Positions 44,049 to 54,019 of a DNA stretch of 64,000 nt are shown piece after piece. A program made the position numbers and the translations under genes. Numbering within the stretch: position 1 is the first letter of the stretch; every line of letters starts with the position of its first letter. Under the pieces are notes generated by a model. It made no database searches. It was given only the letters and a program-made list of their open reading frames with translations, and was not told where the DNA came from. Origin of the DNA: Prosthecobacter algae (GTDB lineage Bacteria; Verrucomicrobiota; Verrucomicrobiia; Verrucomicrobiales; Verrucomicrobiaceae); assembly GCF_039542385.1 (NCBI RefSeq), contig NZ_BAABIA010000006.1, forward strand, positions 357,265-421,264. The letters are read 5' to 3'.

Positions 44049-45635
44049 TCACAGCTTTCGCGCATAGACTTCCAGCGGGCCGGGGGCGGCCTGGTACGGA
44101 CGGGTGATGGGGCCGCTGTGCTCCAGCGCCCAGCGTTCCGGCTGACTGCGCAGGGCCTTGAGCAGGAGTTCCTCATGGGCTGGGGCAGTCTCGCCCTCGG
44201 CGGAAAGCTGCACAAAGACACGGCTGATGGTGGTTTTATCCAAGTAGGCCAGGAGGGCCTCGGGCGTGTCAAAGGCGGCCTGGTAACCACGGCCCAGCCA
44301 ATCGGCAGCGGCGAGTTCCTTGCTGGCGCGATGCACCTGCAGAGGCGAGGGCGAACGGACCGGCAGGGCAAAGGCGGCGGAGGCGATGACGGCCCCTTCC
44401 CCGCGCGGATCCGCGCAGACCAGCCAGTGCGTGCGCTCCCCGGCGGCGGGTTTTTCCAGGGCCTGAACGACGGCACTGCGGTAGCCACGGACGTTTTTCA
44501 CCAGCAGATGCGGCACCTGGAAGATGACCAGGAGGACAAGGCTGAGGATGCCAAAGCGGCCCAGGGGCATGCGGGCGAGGGTGAGATCAAAAAACGACAC
44601 GGCCAGCAGGGCGACCACGGGGACCACGGGCATGAAGTAGCGGCTGCTGTAACCCGTGGGGATGAAGAGCATGATGAGGGCGGTGCCCACCAGCAGGCCC
44701 AGCAGCGCGGTGCGGCGGGGATCCGGGCGCAGCTTGAACTTCGTCAGCCCCAGCCACAGGGCCAGCCCGGCCACAGCGATCATGACGGTGACAAACCCGA
44801 ACGCGGTGGAGAGGACGGAGCTGTAATAAGTGACCGCGCCGAGGGCGAAATCCACCAGCCCTGCGGAGACCATGCCTTCCTTGGTGATCTTCGATGAATA
44901 CAGCATCCACGGCCCGGCCAGCAGGCCCACCGGCAGCCCTGCGACCCAAAAGGCGGGCTTTTTCAGCAGGTCCCAACGGCGCAGCGCCAGCACCGTCACG
45001 GCTGGCACCAGGGCCAGGGCCAGGCCGGAGCCCTTGGTGAGAATCGCAGCGGCGGCGGCGACCCCGAAACCCAGGGCGAGGCGGTAGCCAGGCTTTTCCA
45101 AAAAACGCACCCACAGTTCCACCGCCAGCAGGCAGAGGCAGGCGAGCATGAGGTCTGCCATCACCAGTTGGGCCAGTTTCAGCGTGACTGGGAAGGCGGC
45201 GCTGAGAACGGCAGCCGCCAAGGCGGAAGAGTCCCGCAGCATGCGGCGGCCCATGAGATAGACCTGAAGGGCAAGCAGGCCGGTGAAAAGCGCCTGCAAA
45301 ACGAGCAGGACCTGCGGCTGCGGCCAGGGCAGCAGGACGAGGCCCGCCAGGGCGTAATATCCGGGCGGGTAATGGCCCAGCGCCACCTTTGGGAAATCCT
45401 CATAGTATTGCTGCGCAAAGGTGAGCGGCGACTGCCCCAGGCCTGTGGCCAGGTAGTCCCGCACCATCAGGCTGGTGACCGCGTGGGCGGGCTCGTCCGG
45501 ATCTGCCCCGATGTCGGAGGTCCACACGCCAGTGAGGCTCTGGATGAGCAGGATGAACAGGGTGACGCCCAGGAAAAGCACGCCGGCACGGTATCGAGAA
45601 AAAACGGAGGCAGAGGGCTGGGCGGGATCGGGCAT
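44049..45635 (-). CDS. GT39/PMT-like membrane glycosyltransferase
   Basis: 528 residues with about 10-11 membrane helices. The first periplasmic loop has the acidic DxDEPAH motif (SDIGADPDEPAHAV near residue 41) typical of ArnT/PMT-family enzymes that use lipid-phosphate sugars, followed by GHYPPGYYALAGL. The C-terminal 150 residues are a soluble periplasmic domain. It likely adds a sugar to an exported acceptor, possibly protein or lipid. Single gene, divergent from the subtilisin gene. Confidence 0.85.
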   Translation of the reverse strand: MPDPAQPSASVFSRYRAGVLFLGVTLFILLIQSLTGVWTSDIGADPDEPAHAVTSLMVRDYLATGLGQSPLTFAQQYYEDFPKVALGHYPPGYYALAGLVLLPWPQPQVLLVLQALFTGLLALQVYLMGRRMLRDSSALAAAVLSAAFPVTLKLAQLVMADLMLACLCLLAVELWVRFLEKPGYRLALGFGVAAAAAILTKGSGLALALVPAVTVLALRRWDLLKKPAFWVAGLPVGLLAGPWMLYSSKITKEGMVSAGLVDFALGAVTYYSSVLSTAFGFVTVMIAVAGLALWLGLTKFKLRPDPRRTALLGLLVGTALIMLFIPTGYSSRYFMPVVPVVALLAVSFFDLTLARMPLGRFGILSLVLLVIFQVPHLLVKNVRGYRSAVVQALEKPAAGERTHWLVCADPRGEGAVIASAAFALPVRSPSPLQVHRASKELAAADWLGRGYQAAFDTPEALLAYLDKTTISRVFVQLSAEGETAPAHEELLLKALRSQPERWALEHSGPITRPYQAAPGPLEVYARKL

Positions 45636-45826
45636 GTGAGGGGCGGATGGTGAAGCACAACCGGGGCAAAGGCAAATTGCAGGGCCGGGGGCGAAGCGGA
45701 TTTATGGGGACAAAACAGACCCCAAACAGGTAGCGGACCCGATTTGAAGCGCCTCCTTAAACTCAAACAACCATTATAATCCATAATTTCTATAAATTAA
45801 GCTTGGCTTAGAGGACCCGATGCAGG

Positions 45827-48800
45827 ATGTTATGCCACTGCCCTCTTCCCATGGTCCGTCTGCCCTACCTTTTCCGCTATTTGCTGGCCTTGCTGCTCCT
45901 GCTGGGGGCGATGAGTGCCGGACTTTGGTTCGGCCTCTCCTTGATTTCGACTTTGGACCCGGAGGTCGCCGTGGAATCCCCTGCCCACGCTGAGGAGCCC
46001 ACAGCCCCGGCTCTCCCGAAGGCGCCCATGCAGGCCGAGAGCCCCCTGGTGCAGAAGACCACCCCACCGATGCCGAATCCCCGGCTGGCTGCGCAAAAGC
46101 TGCGGGAGGAGGAAGGCCAAAAAGCCCGCCAGAGAGCCGGGCAGGACCTGCGGGCCGGACGCAGCTTTGCGATGAATGAGCACGGCAGGACGACGCGGTT
46201 TCGCCTGGCGCTGGATGAGATTTACGATGCCACCGCCCCGGTGCCTGAGCGGCTGCGCAAGATCGCCCCGCAGGCGGATGCAGGCCAGTTGCTGAGCTAT
46301 GCGCAAAACGAGGCCGAGCGGCTGGGGCGCTGGCCTGGACTGGTGATTTATCCCGAAAACGGGCCCGTGGATGCCGCGCACCGCCGGGTGCTGACGGAGC
46401 AGGTTTTGCTGAAAGCTGCCGATGTGGAAGCGGCTGAAAAACTGGCCGCGAGCCAGGGACTGAAGATCACCCAACACCCCGAGTATGCCCCGCAACATCT
46501 CATCGCCGAGGCGGCAGATCCGGTGGCGGCGGTGGATGCCATCGCGGCGCTGGATGCCGGTTTGCCCGCTGTGGAGCCGGTGCTGATGCGGCAGCGTGTG
46601 CGCCGGGTGCTGCTGGATGATCCGTATCTGAGGGACCAGTGGCATCTCAAAAACACGGGCCAGTCCGGCGGCAAGGCTGGGGTGGACATCGGCACCGAAA
46701 GTGTGTGGGACCGCTTTCAGGGACAGGGCGTACGCATCGCCATCGTGGATGACGGGCTGCAACTCACGCACCCAGACCTGGCGCCGAATGTGGACCCTGC
46801 GCCTAACCATTACGACTGGAACGATGCCGACCAGGACCCGAATCCGGGCTCCGACGAGGACTCTCACGGCACCGCCGTGGGCGGGCTGGCGGCGGCGCGT
46901 GGCAATAACAACCTGGGGGTGAGCGGGGTGGCCCCGCAGGCCACACTGGTGGGCTTTCGTCTGATTTCCGGACTGGTGACCGATGTCACGGAGGCCGAAG
47001 CCGCCACACGCGGGGCGGGCTTTATCCAGATCAAAAACAATAGCTGGGGCCTGGGCGGCAGCGCCTCGGACCTGTTCCCCACGGGCTCGCTGATGGCGGA
47101 GGCCATGGCCTACGCCGCCACGACAGGGCGTGACGGGCGCGGCACCATCTCCGTATGGTCCGCAGGCAACGGGAGGCACGTTGGGATGCAAGGAAACAAA
47201 GACCCCTATGGCAACAACATGCATGCCATCACCGTGGGGGCGGTCACTCACCAGGGCGCGCTGACCTATTACAGTGAAACCGGCAGCCACCTCTGCGTGG
47301 TGGCCCCCTCCGCAGAGACCCAGGGCAAAGGCGGCATCGTGACGACGGACCTCGTGGGCGTAGCCGGGTACAACGAGGGCAGCCTGAAGAACTTGTCCGA
47401 AGTGAACTACACGAATGACTTCCGCGGCACCTCCGCCTCCACCCCCATTGTGGCGGGCGTGGTCGCGCTGATGCTGGAGGCAAATCCCTACCTGAACTGG
47501 CGCGATGTGAAGGAGATCCTGCTGCGCTCCTCCACGCAAATTTTCCCCAAGGACAAAGGCTGGCTGCAACGGCCTAACCGCGATGTGTGGGAACAGGGCT
47601 TTGCCCCTATCAAGCATCACCAGTCCTATGGCGGCGGCCTCATCCATGCCCCTTCCGCAGTCGCCATGGCGCAGGCCTGGCCGGGCCTGGGAGCCATGAC
47701 TTCCGTGACGCGCACAGCCGTGCCTGAAGTGGAGATCGAGGGCCAGAGCATCATCCCGATGGGCGGCACTACCATCATCGTGCCCCTGCCGGAAGAGACG
47801 CAGACAAAGGTCAAGTCCACCCGGTTGAATCTGGACTTCAGCAACGCGGCCCCTCTGCGGGTGGAAAATGTGACCGTGAAGCTCAGCGCCACCCACACTC
47901 GCCGTGGCGACCTGACGCTGAAACTGATCTCCCCCAGCGGCAGCATCAGCACGCTGGCCAGCTACACCAAACTGGACACGGGAGCCGACTACACGGAATG
48001 GACCTTCAGCAGCGTGCGCCACTGGGGCGAATCCTCGCGAGGGATCTGGTCCGTGGTGGCCAGCGAGCCGGAAGACAGCGTGGATGGCCAACTGGGGTCC
48101 GTCACCGTCACCCTGCACGGCATTGCCTATCCGGGCATCCGTCTCACCACGACTCCCAACAGCCAGATCGTGGCGGAAGGCAGCGAACTGGCGCTCACAG
48201 GTGCCACCACCACCTATGGCAAAACGGAGCAGCAATGGCTGAAGGCGGGCAAGCCCGTCAGCGGTAGTAGCAGCGGCACCTTGGCGCTGAATCCAGTGCA
48301 GCTCAGCCATGCGGGCCTTTACAGCTACACGGCGGAAAACCTCACCACCCAGATCGAGGTACCCATCGCCCTCGGCGTGGTGCGGCGCAGCCTCGTTCCG
48401 CAGCATCTGCTGCCAGGGCGCACGGCCACCTTCAAGGTGGCGGCGGCAGGGCCTTTGCTCCGTTACCAGTGGTTCATCGGCAGCCTCGCCCTGCGGGATG
48501 ATGGCCGCATCACCGGCAGCCGCAGCCCCACGCTGACAGTGCGCCGGGTGCAGACCACGGATGAAGAGGACTATTACTGCCGTGTGAGCATGGGCGATGC
48601 GCCGCCGCTGGATACCCTGCGTGGGCGACTGAGCATCATGATCCCGCCGACGCTGGAGGACTTTGTGCCGCCTGCACCGGGCATTGTCAGCGCCTATCTG
48701 GACCTGCCTTTCCTGGCCGACAACGGCGCCACCACCTATCGCGCCACCGGCCTGCCGCCGGGGGTGAAGCTGGATGCGCGCCATGGCCGCCTCATTGGTC

Positions 48801-49999
48801 GCCCGACCCTCCCCGGCACCTACCGCATCACCCTCACGGCCAGCAATGCCGCAGGCTCCAGCCCGCCGCTGAGCTTTGACTGGGTGGTGGAATCCCTGCC
48901 CACAGGACTGGTGGGCACCTACCGGGGACTGGTGGAGCCTAACGATCTTTACAACAACGGCTACGGCGGCTCGCTCTTGGTGACTGTGGGCAAGACGGGG
49001 ACGTTTACTGGAACGCTGACACGCGGCAAGCTGCGCACGGCCTTCAAAGGCGCGCTCGATACCTATCCGGGCGAAACCTTTGCAACGGTGAACCTCAGCC
49101 TCCCCCGCCCTGCCCCGGCCCCGCCGCTGGAGTTCACCTTCACCGTGGACAGTGGTCGCCTGGATGGCAGCCTGGGCCATGTGGATGAGGAGTACGCCTC
49201 CCTCTGGGCGCAGCGTGAATGGACGGCCCTGCCTGCCGAACTCGCCAGCCTGCCCGGAACCTACAACCTGCCGCTGCTGACGCAGCAGACCAGCCTGACC
49301 TATCCTCTGGGCAGCGGCTACCTGGCCGTGACCCTGACCGACCGTGGCCGCCTGACCTACACAGGTCGTCTGGCCGATGGCACTGGCCTAACCGGAAGCG
49401 GTATCGGCACCGGAGCTGGCCTGTTGCCCGTGCATCATCTGCTGTATGCCGGCACGGGCTCCGTGCAAGGCAGCCTGGCCCTCGTGGAAGGCGCACCCCG
49501 GTTTGAGGCTCTGCTGGACTGGATCAAATCCCCGCAGCCTCCCGGCACCCGCAACCATGGCAACGGATTCCCCCGCCACGGCCTGAGCGGCCAAGGCACG
49601 CGCTACACGCCGCCTGTCGCGGGTAACTTGGTGCTGGATCTGCCGCTGACGGCCCTCAATGCGCAGCTCGACTTCAGCCAGGGCGGGCTTTTCACCAGCT
49701 TCACGCAGTACTTCACCCTGGCGGCGGGCCACCTCGCCCAATTCCCTGCCGGAGAGTTCAATCCGCATCAGATCAAGATGACGCTGAACGCCAAAACGGG
49801 CCTCATCACCGGCACGGGCACGAAGCTGGACATTGATCCGCTAAACCCGGCCCTCAACCGCCAGCGCCCCGGCAGCTTCAGCGGCCTCATCATTCCCTAT
49901 CTCGGAGCTGCCGAAGGCCACTTCCTGCTCCCCGGCAGCAGCACGCCAGGATCGCCGATTTATTCAGGGCGGCTGGTCCTGCGAGCGGCGGCTAATTGA
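45827..49999 (+). CDS. Large exported subtilisin (S8) protease with P domain and Ig-like repeats
   Basis: 1390 residues from ATG 45827 (ATG 45851 is an alternative). A signal-anchor (YLLALLLLLGAMSAGLWFGL) and a 250-residue prodomain precede the S8 domain: Asp in IAIVDDGLQLTHPDL (residue ~307), His in DSHGTAVGGLAA (~347) and Ser in GTSASTPIVAGVVALML (~536), with oxyanion Asn in NNSWG. A proprotein-convertase P domain follows (NVTVKLSATHTRRGDLTLKL), then two Ig-like domains, a putative Ig/cadherin-like unit (TTYRATGLPPGVKLDARHGRL) and a C-terminal beta domain. All triad residues are present. Kexin-like order (S8 then P) suggests processing of secreted proteins. Confidence 0.92.
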   Translation: MLCHCPLPMVRLPYLFRYLLALLLLLGAMSAGLWFGLSLISTLDPEVAVESPAHAEEPTAPALPKAPMQAESPLVQKTTPPMPNPRLAAQKLREEEGQKARQRAGQDLRAGRSFAMNEHGRTTRFRLALDEIYDATAPVPERLRKIAPQADAGQLLSYAQNEAERLGRWPGLVIYPENGPVDAAHRRVLTEQVLLKAADVEAAEKLAASQGLKITQHPEYAPQHLIAEAADPVAAVDAIAALDAGLPAVEPVLMRQRVRRVLLDDPYLRDQWHLKNTGQSGGKAGVDIGTESVWDRFQGQGVRIAIVDDGLQLTHPDLAPNVDPAPNHYDWNDADQDPNPGSDEDSHGTAVGGLAAARGNNNLGVSGVAPQATLVGFRLISGLVTDVTEAEAATRGAGFIQIKNNSWGLGGSASDLFPTGSLMAEAMAYAATTGRDGRGTISVWSAGNGRHVGMQGNKDPYGNNMHAITVGAVTHQGALTYYSETGSHLCVVAPSAETQGKGGIVTTDLVGVAGYNEGSLKNLSEVNYTNDFRGTSASTPIVAGVVALMLEANPYLNWRDVKEILLRSSTQIFPKDKGWLQRPNRDVWEQGFAPIKHHQSYGGGLIHAPSAVAMAQAWPGLGAMTSVTRTAVPEVEIEGQSIIPMGGTTIIVPLPEETQTKVKSTRLNLDFSNAAPLRVENVTVKLSATHTRRGDLTLKLISPSGSISTLASYTKLDTGADYTEWTFSSVRHWGESSRGIWSVVASEPEDSVDGQLGSVTVTLHGIAYPGIRLTTTPNSQIVAEGSELALTGATTTYGKTEQQWLKAGKPVSGSSSGTLALNPVQLSHAGLYSYTAENLTTQIEVPIALGVVRRSLVPQHLLPGRTATFKVAAAGPLLRYQWFIGSLALRDDGRITGSRSPTLTVRRVQTTDEEDYYCRVSMGDAPPLDTLRGRLSIMIPPTLEDFVPPAPGIVSAYLDLPFLADNGATTYRATGLPPGVKLDARHGRLIGRPTLPGTYRITLTASNAAGSSPPLSFDWVVESLPTGLVGTYRGLVEPNDLYNNGYGGSLLVTVGKTGTFTGTLTRGKLRTAFKGALDTYPGETFATVNLSLPRPAPAPPLEFTFTVDSGRLDGSLGHVDEEYASLWAQREWTALPAELASLPGTYNLPLLTQQTSLTYPLGSGYLAVTLTDRGRLTYTGRLADGTGLTGSGIGTGAGLLPVHHLLYAGTGSVQGSLALVEGAPRFEALLDWIKSPQPPGTRNHGNGFPRHGLSGQGTRYTPPVAGNLVLDLPLTALNAQLDFSQGGLFTSFTQYFTLAAGHLAQFPAGEFNPHQIKMTLNAKTGLITGTGTKLDIDPLNPALNRQRPGSFSGLIIPYLGAAEGHFLLPGSSTPGSPIYSGRLVLRAAAN

Positions 50000-50000
50000 G

Positions 50001-50221
50001 ATGCTTTTCTCGGCGCATCCGCCGATGAGGTTTGGCAGACAAGTAGCCCGCACAGTCCCTGTGCGGAGAGCAACCTCGAAGCCCCGAGCCGCCATGCTTC
50101 CCAGATTTTCCCGCCGATGCAGGGTTCAGGGGAGTACGGTAGGCTGGTATTTATATGCTCGCTCGGTTGTCTGTGAGCTGTCGGCGCTGCTATCCGCACA
50201 GGGACTGTGCGGGCTACTTTT
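50001..50221. mobile_element. REPIN/MITE-like element, copy I
   Basis: A ~220-bp unit whose ends are inverted copies of one sequence: AAGTAGCCCGCACAGTCC near 50041 and, reversed, GGACTGTGCGGGCTACTT near 50204. Each end contains a family A palindrome (50048-50066 and 50194-50212). The inside matches the copy at 53682 closely (ACCTCGAAGCCCCGAGCC, GGTTGTCTGTGAG). It has no coding capacity. Nonautonomous spread by a RAYT-type transposase elsewhere is an inference. Confidence 0.85.
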
Positions 50222-50295
50222 GATGAAGGTCTGCTCTGGCCGTGTTTCAGAAATCGATTTTAAAAAGGTGCGATGCCATGCAGCCAAGCATGCCC

Positions 50296-51327
50296 TCAAA
50301 TCTCCTTTTTCACCTGGGCGACGCCGGAGACCATGTTGGCGAGTTTTTGCTTCGCGGCCCAGCGGGCGGTCTGGCTGAGACCGCAGTCGGGGGCAAAGAC
50401 GAGGCGATCAGCCGGGGCATGCTTCAAGCAGGCGCGCACGCTTTCGGCCACGTTTTCGGGGGTCTCGACGTAGTAGCTTTTCACATCAATGATGCCCACG
50501 GCGACATCGGTGCGTTTGGCGATCTCGCCGATGATTTCCAGCTCGGCGTATTCGCGGTTGGCCATCTCAACATGCACTTCGTCGCAGTGGAGGTCAAAGA
50601 AGGCGGGGAACAGCGGGGCGTATTTGCGGTAGCCGACGGGGTGGCCCTTGAAGTTGCCAAAGCACAGGTGGGTGCAGATGCGGGCACGGCCATAACCGGA
50701 CTCGACGGTGCGGTTGAAGAGATCCACAAAACGGCGGGTGTCTTCGCGAAATCCGTAGCAGCTCATGCTGGGCTCATCCACGCAGATTTCCTCCGCACCG
50801 GCGGCGACGAGATCGGCGATCTCCTGGCGGACGATGGGCAGCAGGGCCTCCGTAATGGCGTAACGATCGGCATACTGTTGGTTAGGCGCGAGGCGGCCAC
50901 TGAGGGTGTAGGGGCCGGGCACGCTGACCTTGAGGCGTTTGCCCGAGCCTCCAGCCAGACGCTTGAGCCGCTGAAATTCCTCGACCGCGCCGAGGCCGCG
51001 AGGGGCACGCAGTTCCCCCACGATCTCATGCTTGCCGCGCTGATCATGGGCGGGCGGGCCAAAACGGCGCGGGCTGGCGGGCTCGAGCGCGATGCCCTCG
51101 ATGAAGCCGTAGAAGGACAGGTTGAAGTCAAAGCGGGTCTGCTCGCCATCGGTGATGACATCCAGCCCGGCGGCGATCTGATCCTGAATGGCCACCATGG
51201 CCGCATCGTCCTGCAGCTCGGCCCGGTCGGCGCTGCCAAACTGGTCCAGGTGCTGAGCAGAAAACTCCAACCAGCCTGGAAACGGGTAGCTGCCAATGAC
51301 CGAGGTGCGGAGCGGTTGATCCTTCAT
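50296..51327 (-). CDS. MetE-like cobalamin-independent methionine synthase core protein
   Basis: 343 residues, only the C-terminal barrel of MetE. The start TSVIGSYPFPGW, the folate-site block ITDGEQTRFDF, and the zinc ligands are seen: His and Cys in ICTHLCFGNF, Glu in DEVHVEMANRE, and Cys in FAPDCGLSQTARW. The catalytic IDVKSYYVETPENVAE loop is present. Short MetE-like proteins may transfer methyl groups from other donors; the substrate cannot be told. Monocistronic, followed by the REPIN-like element. A GTTAGGC word lies at 50881 encoding PN. Confidence 0.85.
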   Translation of the reverse strand: MKDQPLRTSVIGSYPFPGWLEFSAQHLDQFGSADRAELQDDAAMVAIQDQIAAGLDVITDGEQTRFDFNLSFYGFIEGIALEPASPRRFGPPAHDQRGKHEIVGELRAPRGLGAVEEFQRLKRLAGGSGKRLKVSVPGPYTLSGRLAPNQQYADRYAITEALLPIVRQEIADLVAAGAEEICVDEPSMSCYGFREDTRRFVDLFNRTVESGYGRARICTHLCFGNFKGHPVGYRKYAPLFPAFFDLHCDEVHVEMANREYAELEIIGEIAKRTDVAVGIIDVKSYYVETPENVAESVRACLKHAPADRLVFAPDCGLSQTARWAAKQKLANMVSGVAQVKKEI

Positions 51328-51437
51328 GTCTCAAGGCTACGGCGTGATGACCACCCTCGTCAACCCGGACCCGTATCCGGCAATTTTTAGAGTTGGATTG
51401 TTCATCTTACCAGAAGAAGACCCGTTTGGCTTCGAAC

Positions 51438-51473
51438 AAAAAAAATAGGACCCATGGGTCGCACAGGTCCTAT
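51438..51473 (-). terminator. Rho-independent terminator of purB
   Basis: ATAGGACC and GGTCCTAT pair across a 13-nt region, followed on the minus strand by eight T (A run 51438-51445). It lies 37 bp after the purB stop. Confidence 0.85.
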
Positions 51474-51509
51474 CAAAATCATGGGAAAGCTAAAGCCAAT
51501 TTCAGCATC

Positions 51510-52937
51510 TTAAAGGATGCTGCCGGGTTCGTAGGCGGCGGCTTCGGGGTGCTTGGCCACGAGTTCGCAGACGCGGAAGACGAAGTGGTCCACCTGCTGG
51601 GGGGCATCGCCGGAGTTGGCCTTGCCCTGGGCCATGATGGCATCGAGTGCATCGGCCTTGAGGCCCAGGCGGTCATCGGCGGCGAGACGGGCGAGGAGGT
51701 CGTTGTGGCTGACTTTGCCGGTGCGCATGTCGCGGGCGACAGCGACGGCGTGCTCCTTGATGGCTTCGTGCGCGGCTTCGCGGCCAGCGCCGGCTTTGAC
51801 GGCCTCCATGAGCACCGTGGTGGTGAGCAAGAAGGGCAGATAGCGCATGAGCTCTTGCTCGACGACGGCTTCGAAGACTTCCATCTGGTTAAGCACGGTG
51901 AGGAGCGTTTCCAGCAGGCCATCCATGGCCAGGAAGGCATCCGGCAGCATGACGCGGCGGACGACGGAGCAGGAGACATCGCCCTCATTCCACTGGTCAC
52001 CAGCCAGGCCTGCGGCCATGGCGAGGTAGCCTTTGAGGATGACGTGAAAGCCGTTGATGCGCTCGCAGGAGCGGCTGTTCATCTTGTGCGGCATGGCGGA
52101 GCTGCCGACCTGGCCTTTAGCGAAACCTTCGCTGGCCAGCTCATGCCCAGCCATGAGGCGGAGGGTCTTGGCAAAGCTGCCGGCACCGCTGGCCACGTGG
52201 GTCAGGGTGGAGACGACCTGCATGTCCAGGCTGCGGGGATAGACCTGGCCGACGGCATCCAGGGAAGCATTGATGCCGAGGTGATGCAGGATGCGGTCCT
52301 CCAGGGCGCGGGCCTTGGCGGAGTCGCCATTGAAGAGGGTGATCTGATCCAGGCGGGTGCCGACAGCGCCCTTCAAACCACGGGCGGGATAGCTGGCGAT
52401 GAGGGCATTCAGCGCCTCGACCCCAAGAAGCATTTCCTCACCAAACATGGCGATGCGCTTGCCCACGGTGGTGACCTGCGCGGCCACGTTGTGGGTGCGG
52501 GCGGTCATGGGGATGTCGCGGCACTGGGCGGCGCGTTTGGCGAAGCCGGAAAGGGCGGCGATGCTCTTCTTGCGCACTTCCAGGAGGGCGCGGAAGACCT
52601 GGAGCTGCTCCACGTTTTCCGTGAGGTCGCGGCTGGTCATGCCTTTGTGGATGTGCTCGTGCCCGGCGAGGTCGCAGAACTCCTCGATGCGGGCCTTCAC
52701 ATCGTGACGGGTGACGCGCTCGCGCTCCATGATGGAGGCGAGGTTGACCTGGTCCTTCACCTTCTCGTAGCTTTCGATGACGCCATCGGGCACGGGGATG
52801 CCGAGGTCGCGCTGGCCTTTGAGAACGGCGATCCAGTAGTCCCGCTCCAGCTTCACCTTGCCCTCGCCCGACCAGAGGGCGCGCATGGCGGGGGTGGCGT
52901 AACGTTCGGCAAGGACATTGGAAATGGCATCAGTCAT
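51510..52937 (-). CDS. purB: Adenylosuccinate lyase
   Basis: 475 residues, fumarase/aspartase superfamily. The family signature GSSAMPHKMNSRSCERI (near residue 278) carries the flexible catalytic serine loop; HEHIHKGMTSRDLTEN and TARTHNVAAQVTTVGKR hold the catalytic histidines. It removes fumarate from adenylosuccinate and SAICAR in purine synthesis. The gene is monocistronic with a strong terminator. Length and domain order fit the longer, eukaryote-like PurB group. Confidence 0.95.
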   Translation of the reverse strand: MTDAISNVLAERYATPAMRALWSGEGKVKLERDYWIAVLKGQRDLGIPVPDGVIESYEKVKDQVNLASIMERERVTRHDVKARIEEFCDLAGHEHIHKGMTSRDLTENVEQLQVFRALLEVRKKSIAALSGFAKRAAQCRDIPMTARTHNVAAQVTTVGKRIAMFGEEMLLGVEALNALIASYPARGLKGAVGTRLDQITLFNGDSAKARALEDRILHHLGINASLDAVGQVYPRSLDMQVVSTLTHVASGAGSFAKTLRLMAGHELASEGFAKGQVGSSAMPHKMNSRSCERINGFHVILKGYLAMAAGLAGDQWNEGDVSCSVVRRVMLPDAFLAMDGLLETLLTVLNQMEVFEAVVEQELMRYLPFLLTTTVLMEAVKAGAGREAAHEAIKEHAVAVARDMRTGKVSHNDLLARLAADDRLGLKADALDAIMAQGKANSGDAPQQVDHFVFRVCELVAKHPEAAAYEPGSIL

Positions 52938-53001
52938 GGGCCGCCCAACTTGCCGGGGAGAGGCGGGGAGTCAAGCCGGGGCCGCATCCGGAGGGGAATC
53001 T

Positions 53002-53529
53002 CTAACTGGAGAAATGCCACTGGCCCGTGCTGCTTTCGTAAACCCAGGCATCAAAAAAGCCACCGATGGGATCGCCAAACCAGAGGGTGAAATTTCGGCC
53101 GTCGGAGCTGTAGCCGCCTTTCCCGATGAGGCGCGGCAAGGGCGGATGCGACGGCAGATCCTGGAGCGTGCGCGGGTAGGTGCCATGTGCGGTACGATAG
53201 GCCTCCAGGTGTGGCCGCAGGACCTGGGGCCAGGCTTTGGCCTGGGCGATGGCCCGCTGAAAGACATGGTGATTCAAGGGCAAGGCCACGCTGCCCAGCA
53301 CGGCTGCATAGGCCAAGACACGCAGCACCTGCACTAGGGCGGGCATGGTGCGCCCCTGGCGGCTGGCACGCCAGAGCATAAAGGCGGCCAGCAGGGCCAC
53401 GGGCACCCCCACGGCGGCCCCCAGGAAGGCCAACACGCGCAGCACAAACGGATCTGCCCACCACAAGATGGCCGCGAAGAGCAAGGCAAGGAAGGTGTAA
53501 GCGCAGAGGCGTTTCATGACGTCAGACAT
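53002..53529 (-). CDS. Membrane protein of unknown function
   Basis: 175 residues (start at 53529, or the ATG at 53517). Three hydrophobic helices in the first 90 residues (AYTFLALLFAAILWW, VLAFLGAAVGVPVALLAAFMLW, VLRVLAYAAVLGSVAL) are followed by a soluble tail LRPHLEAYRTAHGTYPRTLQDLPS...GRNFTLWFGDPIGGFFDAWVYESS. The AHGTYPRTL...L word and small beta sheet recall the C-terminal part of GspG-like pseudopilins, but there is no prepilin signal. No firm family. Confidence 0.6.
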   Translation of the reverse strand: MSDVMKRLCAYTFLALLFAAILWWADPFVLRVLAFLGAAVGVPVALLAAFMLWRASRQGRTMPALVQVLRVLAYAAVLGSVALPLNHHVFQRAIAQAKAWPQVLRPHLEAYRTAHGTYPRTLQDLPSHPPLPRLIGKGGYSSDGRNFTLWFGDPIGGFFDAWVYESSTGQWHFSS

Positions 53530-54019
53530 CCGGCGGCCTGCCTGTCAGGGGTGGAACGGGGGAGGATGGAACGCGAGCCGGAGGAGCTTGCGCCAGCCCA
53601 TGAGACTGGACGCGAACGCGGGCCTGACAAGCGACAGATGCGACGACGTTCGGGCTGGGTGAATCACCAAAGAGACTTTCGATGCTTGGCGCATTCACCC
53701 ATGAGGATTTGCCGACAAGTAGCCCGCACAGTCCCTGTGCGGACAGCAACCTCGAAGCCCCGAGCCGCCATGCTTCCAGATTTTCCCACCGCCGCAGGGT
53801 TAAGGGGAGTTCGGTGGGGTGGTCTTTACTGGCTCGGTTGTCTGTGAGGTGTCGGCGCAGCTATCCGCACAGGGACTGTGCGGGCTACTTTTCTGCGCGA
53901 GTGCAGGACCAAGGGCAGATCGGAGAATGAAAGACGCACTTTTTGTTAGGCTTGTTTGACCGCCGTGAAAGGTAGCCGGGGCTGCTTTTCACGGACGGAT
54001 CATCAAACAAGAGCGGACC
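53530..54019. other. Spacer with REPIN-like element
   Basis: No gene is supported. It holds the second REPIN-like copy (53682-53892), then a GTTAGGC word at 53945 preceded by five T, and a GTGAAA...TTTCAC pair (53966-53991) just past the stop of the hybrid kinase gene. Confidence 0.7.
53682..53892. mobile_element. REPIN/MITE-like element, copy II
   Basis: Colinear with copy I at 50001 through its length with scattered substitutions and a few small indels; the inverted ends with family A palindromes are at 53724-53742 and 53865-53883. Lies between an unknown membrane-protein gene and the kinase operon. Confidence 0.85.

Noticed and set aside
42309-44897. 862-codon frame opposite the cytochrome/PA14 and GT39 genes
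   Set aside because: It spans two convincing minus-strand genes and the gap between them; no recognisable protein features.
45771-45826. TATAAT at 45775 as a promoter of the subtilisin gene
   Set aside because: A good -10 word, but no -35 element lies at an acceptable distance, so it was not called.
45830-49180. 1116-codon antisense frame opposite the subtilisin gene
   Set aside because: The plus-strand frame has a full S8 catalytic triad and P domain; the antisense product is His/Arg/Gln-rich without motifs.
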